64,000 bases of DNA, from contig JAULSR010000009.1 of assembly GCA_030512295.1 (NCBI GenBank), positions 372,001-436,000 on the forward strand. The letters run 5' to 3'. A model generated the notes under the pieces. The model did no database searches. It saw only the letters and a list, made by a program, of their open reading frames with translations, and was not told where the DNA came from. Below, in pieces: positions 1-10,188 of the stretch; the stretch's first letter is position 1; each line of letters opens with the position of its first letter. The stretch is from Bombardia bombarda (lineage: Eukaryota; Ascomycota; Sordariomycetes; Sordariales; Lasiosphaeriaceae). A program made the translations under genes and the position numbers.

Positions 1-670
1 AACGTCCATATTTATAATAAAATTAATTGCTCTACATGCCCTAATAACAGACAATTTCCCTGGGTACCTGACGATCGATGTCCGCATGCAGATGGTGCAA
101 ATCCAGATAATTCCCGGAACACTTCCATACCTTACCTACCCTTTGTCACGCTAATGTCATGGGCAAATCCATAGGTACCTAGCAATCTATTCTATTCCTC
201 ATTACCTTAGGTAAAAGGCTAGTTTTATATCAGACCCACCAACTGATACCTGTTCGATGTGCTCTTTCTTGATATCTTTGTGGAACTCCAGGGTTCGGTT
301 GGCCAGAAATCCTAAAGCTTGGTTGTTTTGGCCCCTTTTCGCAGTCAAGGGGATGCAAGAAGTGGTGCAGCTCCTCAAACATGTTGCAAACAACCACCAC
401 TACTCTGAGCAAGGATACGTAGGTATTTTGAGTACAGACGAATGTGAAGCTCGATGACGATGGAATGAATTGAGTATGGCACGGCACCGGGATTAGAGTG
501 ATCTATTCGCAGTCTCGTCTGCAAATTTTCATAGGGCTTAAAACCGACAATTTCAGGTCGTGAAAACGTTGCCCGGTACCAAAACTTCCTCCGTCTCGGA
601 CTACACAGTTTACAACATAGTATTAAAAGTGGCAAGATATTACAAAACATGAATTGCGCATCTGGACACG
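1..670. other. Intergenic, no gene recognised
   Basis: Relatively AT-rich sequence at the left edge. The open frames on either strand are short and do not resemble known proteins. No repeat unit or RNA gene was recognised. Confidence 0.5.
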
Positions 671-1140
671 ATGGCAACTCATTCCAGCACCTCGGGAACC
701 CACAGTTTTGGGCAACACCTGCCATATGGCATCTCAGACTATGAACCGTACACAGGCTCCACGACGCCTATCCCACCATCCTCGCTCGGATCATCGTCTA
801 TTCGGAGGCCGGATTTATACCAAGACACCCAGAAGGCTCCCGAAGTATCAGTAACCGATGCAAACGAAGGACCCCATCACCATTGCCCTCATGTTTTGCG
901 CTTCTAGAAATAGGAACTTGTGTCGCTGTTTCTCGCACTCGGGCTGATAGGCGCCATCATTGGGATCCTGGTGCATTACGATGGGAGACAAGTTTCAGAT
1001 TGGCCGCTTAGCATCAACCTAAACACAATCATCGCGCTCCTGCCCGCAGTGGCACCCAGTTGGAGAACATTTTCTCTTGGATTATCAGTGTTATTACGTT
1101 GCCCTAGATTGGAAGAATGATCTGTAAATAATCCAAACCC
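671..1140 (+). pseudogene. Remnant of a DUF3176-type membrane protein
   Basis: Two in-frame pieces (671-907 and 914-1120) are separated by TAG codons at 905 and 911. The second piece has a hydrophobic segment (LFLALGLIGAIIGIL) followed by YDGRQVSDWPLSINLNT, which resembles the W-P-x-x-I-x-LNT signature at the start of DUF3176, a fungal membrane family of unknown function. A possible in-frame intron (donor GTAACC at 851, acceptor ending 913) would remove both stops. Even so, only the first few dozen residues of the domain remain. The expected next motif (LxW near 1110) appears only after a shift of frame, and the rest of a normal several-hundred-residue protein is missing. I read it as a truncated, decaying copy. 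The stops could have arisen by C-to-T change of CAG, as in repeat-induced point mutation (inference). Confidence 0.5.
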
Positions 1141-1537
1141 CGCCAAGATTGATGGCTGCTAGCGGGAAATGGTAGGGCAGTAGCAGCTTTACCAGCGTAA
1201 CGAAGAACAAAAGTTAAATGCCGAATACCCCCGCAAGCCGGCCCCAGCTTACCCCATACGCATCCCTGTCTTCTCTTTTTCACTTCCTCTAGACGTCCTT
1301 GCCGAGCCCACTTGCCGCTCTTTATTCGGCGGTTGACAACCGAGCCCGCCTGTCCACCCCAGATCTGTGTCTCCCGGATAAGATCACTTCCACGGCGGGT
1401 CCATTCACCCCCCTAGCGTTCGGTACCTGCCTAAAACCAAGCCGGGCCCCAGAAGAAGAAGCGTTGTCCTCTTGTCTTGACCTCGCCCAGTTTCCCAATT
1501 GACATCAGCTTTGTAGTTGCAATTTCTGTTTTTATCG
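1141..1537. promoter_or_regulatory. Upstream region of the 4CL-like gene
   Basis: About 400 bp between the DUF3176 remnant and the start of the AMP-ligase gene. It contains pyrimidine-rich stretches near 1267-1290, as is common just upstream of fungal transcription starts. No specific operator could be identified. Confidence 0.3.
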
Positions 1538-3734
1538 ATGTTTTCTCGGCTTGCGATGTCAAAAACCAGCGATAACAACGGTATAGGAGAGGCCGGCGCG
1601 GTGCCTGCCCTCAACACCTTCGAGTTCTGCGTCAGTCAACCATTTATCGCCGAGAGCCCATACACACCGGCGTCGCAAATCGTGCCGAGGATAGAGGACT
1701 CGCGGCCGATTTTTATCGATCACAAGTCAGGTGAGACAGTTCTGCTGCGCTTCTTGGGGAGGGTGTGTGCGGGGTGGTTCGGGAAGCTGCAACTGCATCC
1801 AAGCGCACCCACCATTCCTCCTCAATTGGCCCGCCACCATGTCGCACATGGATGCGCCCATAGCATCATGAAATTGATGTGGTATGACACATGCCAGAAC
1901 TCAACTGACAGCGAAGCACAACAGGTCGCGCCCTCACCTTTGGCCAAATATCCAGCGACGCCCTCACTATCGCTAGCGGCCTCCTCAGTCTCGGCCTCGA
2001 CCCCAACCACATCTACAAGCTCCCGCCAACATCCACCTGCCTGCAGGGTCCCGAGATCGCGCCCGTCGTGCTCATCCAGCTCCCCAACAACATCGCCTTT
2101 GCGCCCATCCTCCTCGGCACCTTCGCCGCCGGCCTCACAGCAACGCTCGTCTCCCCCGCCCTGACCAGCGACGAACTCGGCTGGATCCTGCAAAATGCCC
2201 ACCCACGCGCCATCATCACCACCAGCGCCTCCCTCCCCGCCATGCTGGCCGCCATAAACCAGCAGACCGACCACAAGGAATACTACCAGTCCATCCCGCT
2301 CTTCACCCTCGACCACGCCACCGACAGCTACCCCCTCCACCCGCCCACAGCCCCCCTCCATCAACCGCAACCCCCAGCTCCCCCCTCGACTGGAAAGCCC
2401 TCCTCGCCCCCTCCCTCTCCTCCCCGTCCATCCCCTTCCAGATCCCCTTCCCCCTCTCCCCAACATCAACCCCCTCCCGCACCGCCGTCATCCTCTGGTC
2501 CTCCGGCACCTCGGGCCGCTCCAAGGGCGTCCTCCTCTCCCACGCCGCCCTCAACTTCAGCATGGCCTCCCTCTGGCACGACATGGACAGCTACCTCGGC
2601 CAGCGCCAGCGCTGGCTCGGCTACGTCCCCTTCTACCACGTCTTTGGCCTGTGCACCGTCCTGCTCATGTCCATCGCTGCCGGCGCTGCCGTCTACACCA
2701 TGCCCAGCTTCAACCTCGACGTGATGCTGGCTGCGGTGCCGAAGCTCCAGATCACGTATCTGCACATGGCGCCGCCGATCGCGGTCATGCTGGCCAAGGC
2801 GCCAGCTGTAGAAAAACACGCCAGGATCGACCCGAGGACGGGGAAGAACGCCTTTGGCAGCGTGGTGGGCGCGGTGACGGGCGGCGCGCCGTGCGGACAT
2901 GAGGTCGTGGTGCAGGTGTATAACCGCCTCGGGTTTAGGATCAAGTTGGGCTACGGACTGAGCGAGACGTGCAGCACCGCGCTGCAGCGCGGCTTGTCTG
3001 AGGCGGAGATGCATGCGCACGCGGGCGACACGGGGAAACCGCATTGGGGGGTCGAGGTCGTCATTGCTGCTGCTGCTGCTGCGGCTGCTGCCCCGTCAGA
3101 TAATGGCGCGGTGACGAAGTCGGCGCCGCTCGACACAGAAGGCGAGATCCTCATCCGCAGTCCGTCGGTCATGACGGCGTACTTGCCCATCGGGCTGTTT
3201 ACGGACAAGAGAGGCGGGAGGCCGGATATGGCTGCTACGACAGACGCGTTGACGCCGGATGGGTTCTTCCGGACGGGCGACGTGGGGACGGTGAATGATG
3301 GTGGGCGGGTGCGTATTACGGATAGACTGAAGGAGCTGATTAAGGTGAGGGCGTACCAGGTCGCGCCTGCGGAGCTGGAGGCGGCTTTGTGCAGCAGTGA
3401 CAAGGTGGCGGACGCGGGGGTGATTGGCGTGTATGATGCGGACGAGGCGACTGAGTGGCCCAGGGCGTTTGTCGTCCCCGCTGGGGGTGTGGGGGTGAAG
3501 AATATGGGCAAGGCGGCGATAGATAGCTTGGCGCAGGAGTTGAAGGGGTTGGTGGAGAAGCGGACGGCCAAGTATAAGTGGCTGATTGGGGGGATTGTGT
3601 TTGTGGATCAGATTCCGAAGAGTCCCAGTGGTAAGATCTTGAGGAGGGTGTTGAGGGATCAAGGGGCTGGGGCTGGTGGTGGGGTGGAGGTTGCGTTGTA
3701 TGTGAAGAAGAAGAGGGGAGGGGCAAAGTTATGA
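1538..3734 (+). CDS. 4-coumarate-CoA-ligase-like adenylate-forming enzyme, peroxisomal C-terminus
   Basis: Member of the ANL (AMP-binding) superfamily, which activates carboxylic acids as acyl-adenylates and then as CoA thioesters. Exon 1 is 1538-1730. The intron is 1731-1924 (GTGAGA...ACAG, branch-like CTGAC near 1910). Exon 2 runs to 3734. Visible motifs: P-loop-like WSSGTSGRSKG (about 2496-2528), YGLSET (about 2953), TGDVG and the DRLKELIKVRAYQVAP hinge (about 3270-3370), and PKSPSGKIL with the catalytic Lys near 3630. The last residues are AKL, a peroxisomal targeting signal type 1, as in plant-type and fungal 4CL-like acyl-CoA ligases. The frame changes once between about 2345 and 2385. 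No GT-AG intron fits there, and one extra C in the C6 run at 2351-2356 would restore a continuous protein. ATG 1538 is the first in-frame ATG; 1556 is an alternative. The substrate is unknown (phenylpropanoid or fatty acid are both possible). Confidence 0.8.
2351..2385 (+). other. Frameshift site in the 4CL-like gene
   Basis: Upstream coding is in the frame of position 2068. Downstream coding (from about 2388, reading LDWKALL and then the P-loop) is one frame off. Two C6 runs (2351-2356 and 2380-2385) lie in this interval. One missing C in the first run is the simplest explanation. One extra C in each of the two runs would also work. Either a sequencing error or a real inactivating mutation. 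Confidence 0.65.
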
Positions 3735-4232
3735 GGAATTGGCTGTGCGTTGCTTTTTGTTTGTTCACTTGCAATCGTAGAACCTAAAGATGGGTGAAGA
3801 CAGGAGCATATGGTACTTTTTTAGATCAGCTAGACTCGAAGATATTCTATTCATCGTGGTACTGGCAACAGTTGATATTGAACCTCTTGGGCGGAGTTTC
3901 AGTTCAACTTGAACGCCTTCTTTTTGTTGTGGCTGCTGTCCTTCATAGATGCCCGGTACTCGACATTGCTCTAAACGGAACTGGCTCTGGCAATCCCATC
4001 AACCTTCGCCACACCGATTCCGAACCTGAAAAGCACTCCATGGTTCAAGACCTCATTTCCAAATGCTTCCCGACTTGCCGTTGGTCAAATCTTTGTGGTA
4101 CAACATCATGGTGCAGACCGTTGCTATCCAATAATGTGTGCACATAGGCGCGCTATCATGCACCACTGCGCACGCAGCCTGCTTCCGAGGCTCCTAACTT
4201 GGCTTTTTACCTTTTGAGCGCCCACCCGACAT
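3735..4232. other. Intergenic, no gene recognised
   Basis: A 117-codon open frame at 3794-4147 has no recognisable motif or domain and no clear relation to the ankyrin fragment that follows. It is left uncalled. Confidence 0.35.
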
Positions 4233-4757
4233 TTGGTCTTTGTTCCGAGTCTCTCAACCTTCATCTACCCAAATCCCAAGAAAGCTTTGACGCCGCCCTC
4301 TTGCTTCATCCAGAAACTTCTCGATTCTGGAGCAGATCCCAACGGCAACCCCGGAATGCTGATGACGCCCCTGCAGGTGGCTGCTCAGCGGTGGGACTAT
4401 GATGCAATAAAGCTGCTTCTCGACCACGGCGCCGACCCGAATCGTGTCGGGCTTGTTGGGGGACGGGCGTGTGTGGGCTGGCAAAGCCAATACGCGAACT
4501 GGAGCCCGTTGCGCATCTATCGCCTTGCGCTTTTTATGCAACTCTACGCTTTTCAATGCTGGAATTGTAAAAGTGCAGATCCGCTTCGACACACAAAGGA
4601 AGACTGCAAAGTGATTGATCCGCAGGACTTAGAGATGGATGGGATTGTAGAGTTTAGGCATCTAGATCTAGCAAAAAGAGCGGAGATTGATGACCTGCTG
4701 GTGTCGAAGGGGGCGAGGGAGTTTTGGGAGAATAACCTGGAGGAGGCTTTGGATTAG
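4233..4757 (+). pseudogene. Ankyrin-repeat protein fragment (3' part)
   Basis: The frame contains two ankyrin-like units: LLDSGADPNGNPGMLMTPLQ followed by AAQRWDYDAIKLLLDHGADPN. Both carry the G-A-D-P-N and T-P-L-x-x-A pattern typical of ankyrin loops and helices. The C-terminal part (DLAKRAEIDDLLVSKGARE) resembles a final capping repeat. There is no ATG upstream in frame, and the sequence just before the first repeat could be an intron end (TTCATCCAG near 4310). Either the 5' exons are lost or they are not recognisable. It could be the last exon of a gene whose front was rearranged away. Function cannot be assigned; ankyrin repeats bind proteins. Confidence 0.45.
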
Positions 4758-5549
4758 TATAGTGTTAGAATTTGTAGCCATGAAATGACATGAGTCCCTC
4801 ATATGTTGAGGTTGGCTCTCAGGGATGGATCTCATGCTACGGCTAGCAGTACTTACCTCACATAGGTTGTTCCTTTTGAACAAGACATAACTTGAACCGG
4901 TGCCTATCAGAGCTTTAAGAGACGTGTCCTTTCTGTAAGGTACTTCGTTTTAGAACTAGTTAACGCTGCCTCTCGTAAGCCAGACTGTTGATGACAATGC
5001 ATTGTGTTCTCCTTGGAGTTTAGAACTAGGTTGCAGTAAACAGAAAACAAGTCTCACGATGTCCGGGCTGCAAATAAAGTGCAAATAATCGAATGAATCT
5101 CACCGAGTCTTTTGATACTCAATGATGCATCAAATTTAAGGCTGATGCCCATTTCATGTCTCATGATTCGGATCGCGCCGCTCCCCCGCGTTTTTCATCC
5201 CCTGTCTCAGGTTTGGTGATTGAGCGGCGGCCTCCCGCTTTCAGCTGATAGAAATCCAGCCAGCCAAGAACCCCGCCGCCAAGTTGGGTCAATACGCGCG
5301 CACGTTGCGACAGTTTGATCCCCATTTGAGCAAGCCGCTTTAATCTTTAATTGATTGACGCAGCCAGCCCCCCACGATAGCCCCCGGCGCAATCTCCCTC
5401 CATTTCCAAGCCGCAACAAACCTTATCAGGTGCCCCCGGGTTTAAAAAATGCTTAAACTTTGGTTTACCCTCTTTAAATGTCACCGTCATTGTGCGAAAG
5501 CATCTGTACCCCATAACTGTATTTCACACTCTCAAGGTTGACACTTTTG
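4758..5549. other. Intergenic, no gene recognised
   Basis: AT-richer spacer between the ankyrin fragment and the kinase-like gene. No domain-bearing open frame and no clear repeat. Confidence 0.45.
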
Positions 5550-6683
5550 ATGTCGCGCTTCCTCCGCGACCTGTTCCTCCCTGTCTCCACCACCTCCACC
5601 TCCACCTCCACCTCCACATCCCCACCACCACCACCTCTCCCCTCACCCACCCACCCCAAATCCCCACAATGCCACCCCTTCCCTAGCAACTCCACCCCCC
5701 AACCCCAACCCCAACCCACAAACACGACCACCAACACCATAATCCCCCTATTCCCCACCCTCACCGCATCCGACCTGCCCCCCTCCCGCCTCCTCGACGA
5801 GGATGCCCTCCTCTCCGCAATCCGCAAGCTCCCCGCCAAGCGCCGCGCGGCAGCCGTCATCTCGCGCGGCGGGCCCGGCGTCGAGATCCTCGCCTACAGC
5901 AACTGCATCGCCTACAAGCGCGCCTGCAGCGAGCGCGAGGCCCGCCTGATGGAGCTTGCCTCCTCCTCCACCAAAAGCAGCAAGGATGGGAGGCAGTTGG
6001 CGCCCAGGCTGCTCTGCAGAGTCAAGCGCCGCATCAAGATCAAGACCGAAGATGGCTGGCAGCACCGGACCATGACCTGCGGCATTCTGATGGAGCTTGC
6101 GCGGCCGTTTGACCTCAACACTGGCACTGCCCATCGTCTGAAGAGTGATGATGAGCGGAAGAGGGTGTCGTGCGAGGCTGTTGAGCTTGTTCGCGGCTTG
6201 CATGGGATGGGCATGGTGCATGGGGATGTGAAGCCGGAGAATTTTGTGGTTGCTTTACCAACAGCTGATGCTCCTCGCTTGCTGGTTGATCCGAAAACGG
6301 ACGGCCAGGTGCGGGAGTGGGAGGGCGAGCCAAGGCTGATGCTCATCGACTTTGCGCATGCCTTTCGAGTTTCTGACGATGACGGCGAGGGTGACGACGC
6401 CAGGGCGTGGCGGAAGGGGTACTCGGACGGCTATGTGTCGCCTGCGAGGTTGAGGGAGGAGGAACGTATGGGTCGGCTGGCGCCGCCCGCTGAGGGGGAT
6501 GATTTGTATGCGTTGGCCGTTACGTTGTGGCGGATTTGGGGTGGTGATGTCGAAGGTGAGGGGTGGTTGGGTAAGGATGGGAGATGCAGTTGGGGGAGGG
6601 TGAGAGCGGTGGTGAAGGATGATGAGGTGTTGGGGGTGATCAGAGGTGGGCTTGAGGGGGGCGGAGTTGTTATTGAGGATTAG
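5550..6683 (+). CDS. Kinase-like protein with altered catalytic motifs
   Basis: Single-exon frame of 377 residues. The first 75 or so residues are low complexity (Ser, Thr, Pro). The rest has the layout of a protein kinase fold. YSNCIAYKRA near residue 115 may hold the beta-3 Lys. MVHGDVKPENFVV at 222-234 is the catalytic loop, with H224-G-D226, K228 and N231. LMLIDFAHAF at about 263-272 is the DFG region, reading D267-F-A. YVSPARLREE replaces the APE region. The HRD Arg is Gly, the DFG Gly is Ala, and no glycine-rich loop is obvious. The catalytic Asp, Lys, Asn and metal-binding Asp remain, so activity is possible but regulation would be unusual. Such short kinase-like genes are common in accessory parts of mould genomes. 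ATG 5550 is the first in-frame ATG; a start nearer the folded domain is possible. Confidence 0.65.
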   Translation: MSRFLRDLFLPVSTTSTSTSTSTSPPPPPLPSPTHPKSPQCHPFPSNSTPQPQPQPTNTTTNTIIPLFPTLTASDLPPSRLLDEDALLSAIRKLPAKRRAAAVISRGGPGVEILAYSNCIAYKRACSEREARLMELASSSTKSSKDGRQLAPRLLCRVKRRIKIKTEDGWQHRTMTCGILMELARPFDLNTGTAHRLKSDDERKRVSCEAVELVRGLHGMGMVHGDVKPENFVVALPTADAPRLLVDPKTDGQVREWEGEPRLMLIDFAHAFRVSDDDGEGDDARAWRKGYSDGYVSPARLREEERMGRLAPPAEGDDLYALAVTLWRIWGGDVEGEGWLGKDGRCSWGRVRAVVKDDEVLGVIRGGLEGGGVVIED

Positions 6684-6956
6684 ATACTGCCTTACCTGTG
6701 AAGAGGAAAGAGATAAAGGATGGATGGTGGATGGATGAGGTTCTGAGCTGATACGATTCAAGACAGTTGGTTAGTTTTACGAGGGTGTGAGTGGAGATAA
6801 GGTACCCATCCTGTTGTCAAGAAGAATAAATGGTGAACTGGAGACGTTGGAAAGGATGGGGAGTGTAATCTTGCCATATTTACCGCGATGTTTATACAGC
6901 CTCTGGAGATATATTTTTCTCCTTTCATTTAGAGGTTGTCCCCTTCTCTAATCATC

Positions 6957-7217
6957 ATGGTTGTGACGCTTCTGTATCTTCCACCAACTTTCGTGTCGAC
7001 TTTCTTCAGCACTGATGTGATCAAATACCAAGGGGGCGGGGGCGTGCTCCAGGAATCATTTTCGTGGCTCGCCTTGCAGAGATGGCTACAAGTGTCCCTG
7101 CCGTTGATGCTGATTACGTGCTTGGGATCATGGCTGTGGTACTCGTGGGAGTCCAAGCAGCGGACGAAGCAGCGAATAGTGAAAGGGGAGAAGAAAAGTA
7201 TTAGTGGAAGAATTTAG
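6957..7217 (+). pseudogene. Orphan C-terminal membrane fragment
   Basis: An 86-residue frame beginning MVVTLLYLPPTFVSTFFSTD, followed by a second hydrophobic stretch (LPLMLITCLGSWLWY) and a basic tail. The pattern T-LxxLPxTFVSxxFST, then a spacer and a second membrane helix, is the usual C-terminal end of large fungal cytosolic or membrane proteins with CorA-like ends. Nothing upstream between 6684 and 6956 encodes the rest of such a protein. It may be a leftover exon of a deleted gene or, less likely, a small two-helix membrane protein. Confidence 0.4.
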
Positions 7218-7626
7218 ATGTAGAATCGTAGGGAAATGCTGGAGTGAAATTCGAACCGTGCACTCGACAATTGGCGAAGACAACCGGCAGCGACGTCACT
7301 ATGAAACTTCGCGGTCGAATGTACCAACTACAGTAGAGCTGTTATGGGACGAGACCCCCCAGACATTTCAGGTGGAGAAATTAAGTGGAGAAATTAAGCC
7401 CCACTAACAGCGAGGCTATTCGTGGTACTTTCAGTTACAGACAGCGGAAATGAAAGGTGGGGGCAGAAGTAGTCTAAGACGTTGTCGAAGTCGTCCCTTC
7501 CTTATTATGTATTTTAGGTTGTCATCTAGTTTCGTTATCTTAAAATTCTATTTATTCCCGGCCTTTGGCAGATACATGCTCATCTCTGATTTATCTTCAT
7601 CCTCGTGCAGTTAGATAACCTTCCTC
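7218..7626. other. Intergenic, no gene recognised
   Basis: Spacer between the membrane fragment and the 3' end of the minus-strand APH-like gene. It presumably holds the transcription terminator of the latter. No distinctive sequence was recognised. Confidence 0.4.
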
Positions 7627-9575
7627 TCAGAAGCCAAGATCCCTGGCCGCATCATCCAAAATCCGCTTCTCATACATGGACAACCGAGCCCTGTCATACA
7701 CTATAGTCATTGACGCACGAAGATCTCCAACTTGAAATGCCTCATGGAGCCCAATTCCGCCAAACGCAGTCATGAGCCAATTCGAGTCCAATTCCTCCAG
7801 ACGCCCGTCAAACGCAAACCGCATCATGTCGAACAAGCCCTCGTCCTGGTCTTCATCATCGTTGTCAAGCAAGACCTCGGGATACGGAAGCGCCATCGGC
7901 AGCGGCTTCGTGTAAAGATGCTTCCAGCCCAAGAGCGCCGTCAGCTCTCCCGTCTCCTCGTCAACCAGGATGTTACTCCCATGCATGTCCCAGTGCTGCA
8001 GGGTAAACGTCTCGAGCGACTTCAGCGCTTGTTTCTTCTTTGTTTTGTAGGCAAGTTCGAGATGGCCACTACCACCGGCTTCCATAGTATCCACCGGCTC
8101 AGGAACCAGCAGCCCGCGAATCATCCTTTCCAGCTTATCGGCCGCTTTGCTCTGATCCCTTAGCATCTCCAGGTCGTACATCGACTCCTCGAGCGACACC
8201 TTTGGCACGCGCCGTCCATCACCCGCGGCGGCAGCAGCCCTCAAGGCCATTTCATCCTCCACCGCAGCCTCACTCTCGGCCCTCTTCGCCGCGACCAAGG
8301 CGAAAGCGAAATCCGCAATGTTCTTGAATGGACCTCTCTGTATCCCCTCGTACTCCTGATCATACTCCCCGTGCAGAATCAAGTCAAGGCTCATCATCGG
8401 TGGGCCCAGAACCAGCGGCGGCGGAACAGGTCTGTCAAGCATGACCTGCGTGCCTCGAGGAGCAGATCCGAGCAGCCCGTCTTGAAAATACGGCGTCCCC
8501 ATCTTCCGAAACTTCATCTTGGACAGCTCGTGCATCCACTCCGCCAGCGTCCGCGCGATCTTGACCTGCTGGTTGTCCCTCAACGACCCATGTTGCAAAG
8601 CAAGATTGTATGGTACGCCCCTCGCCATCTCCATGAGCATCCACGGGTACCCCAGCTCGTTGCGACATTCCCCGTCGTACGCCAGGTTGAACGGGACGGG
8701 GATATTGGTCCGCGCGCGCACCAGCTCCATCGTCGCTACCTCGGCGACCGTCTTGGAGATCCCAGTCGTAGCGGGACGCGTGCTGGGCATGCCCACCCTG
8801 AACACCAGCTTTCCGAATTGCTTCGGCTGTCCGAGGTGAATGGCTGTATCCTCGCAGGGGACAACGACAAAAGCCCTGTTCCAAGCTCCCTGGGCAAGCA
8901 GTGAAACATGCGCCCTTTCACACAGCGGCGCCGTTGGGTCGACACACTTCATGCAATTCTCGCAGGCCAGGCCCAGCTGACGAAGGATCTTGGGCACGAA
9001 GAGACGGACGCGAGCGGTCATTGATTCGATTCCCTCGACCCATTCGGGGACGTAGACCTTTTCGTCGTCGTACTTGCGCCAGTGGATGCGGCAGAGCCGG
9101 TCGTGGGTGCTTGGTTCGACGCCTGAAGTAGCGCCGATGTCAGGGCTAAGAGAAGACAGACATGATGATGGCCTGAGACTGTTGTTTATTTCGGCCCAGG
9201 TGGGATCGCTGATTATCCTGTCGATATCGGCATCTGAGGTTTCCGAGGGGGCGGTGCTGCATGCAGGGAAAAGCCTGGCGAAGATCAAGGGTCTGGCGCG
9301 CAGATGGTCGTAAAATGTCTGACATCTGGAGCGAATGGTGGGACCTCTGTTGGGCTGATGTCGATGAGGGTATCATTACCGGAGGTCGGGGCGGACGGGC
9401 TTATCAGGGTGAGGCCAATCATGTCCTCATGAAGGGTCTCATCGGTGGACAGCGAAGGTTGTGCTAAACTCATAGGACCCGACGAGCTGTTATCATCAAC
9501 AGGACCCCGGGAATTCTCAGTAGGCGTAGGAGGAGGTTGAACGTGGCCAGTTGAGGAGGTGCCATCATAGTCCAT
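7627..9575 (-). CDS. APH-fold phosphotransferase-like protein
   Basis: Fungal member of the aminoglycoside phosphotransferase/choline kinase-like superfamily. The main frame (9288 down to 7627) has no early ATG. The preceding frame starts at ATG 9575 (MDYDGTSSTG...) and is offset by one base. Adding one base to the A4 run at 9312-9315 joins them into a single protein of about 650 residues. Motifs: FGKLVFRVGMP (ATP-binding strands), IPVPFNLAYD, YPWMLMEMARGVPYN (hinge) and LQHWDMHGSNILVD (catalytic loop, H-x-D-x-x-x-x-N). The next strand, normally ending in D-W-E with a metal-binding Asp, reads TALLGWKHL, so this Asp is replaced by Gly. Catalysis is therefore doubtful. The N-terminal 90 residues are Ser/Thr/Pro-rich and probably disordered. 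A broken paralogue lies immediately upstream on the same strand. Substrate unknown. Confidence 0.65.
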
Positions 9576-10188
9576 GATCGGTTTTTTTTTTTTTTTGGGA
9601 GGGAAAGCCGAATTGACTAGGGAGGTCACTGAGGATAATAAGAGAATGGCCGTGGACCAAGAGTTTGAAAATGCTATTGAGAAAGTGTTCCTTGTCAAGA
9701 ATTGTTTCTGACAGTGTTTGTGCGGATGGGTTAGAAAAGAAGGACCAAGTGCGTCTCTGGCACGTCCAGGTGGAAAGTTCATATACCCTGAGTACACTCT
9801 CGGAGACGGCATTGAATTATACTCAGAGATGGCAGTGAATTCTACTCGAAGCTTTCATTGAAGTCAACTTAGATGTGTCGTCACGTGCTCCCAGGTATCT
9901 CCGTCGTGGGCATACTTCTCACAAGCAAACAAGCTCTACCTGCAAAGTCGGCCGGGTGGCGGAACTTTCCAGCAGTGGCAACGTTATCCATCTCAATTTG
10001 GCCAAGGAACACGTGAATATTCATCGAGCTCGTTATTGACTCGTGATACTGAGATCACCTATCTGCTTGCATTTTCGTACCTAAACTCGGACCATATTAG
10101 TCGCCGTTTGATGATAAGTACGATCTGTTGGGGCTTTTCCGAACTGAACATCCTTGTTGTATTGTAAAACCAAAACCTTAGTCATAGA
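9576..10188. other. Spacer between APH-like paralogues
   Basis: Upstream region of the APH-like gene and downstream region of its broken neighbour. A run of 15-16 T lies just outside the proposed start (about 9581-9596). No gene recognised. Confidence 0.4.

Noticed and set aside
9146..9376. Minus-strand frame reached by splicing GTAATG at the 5' end of the APH-like gene
   Set aside because: The 61 nt intron would lead into a frame without APH motifs; a one-base gap in A4 gives a better protein.
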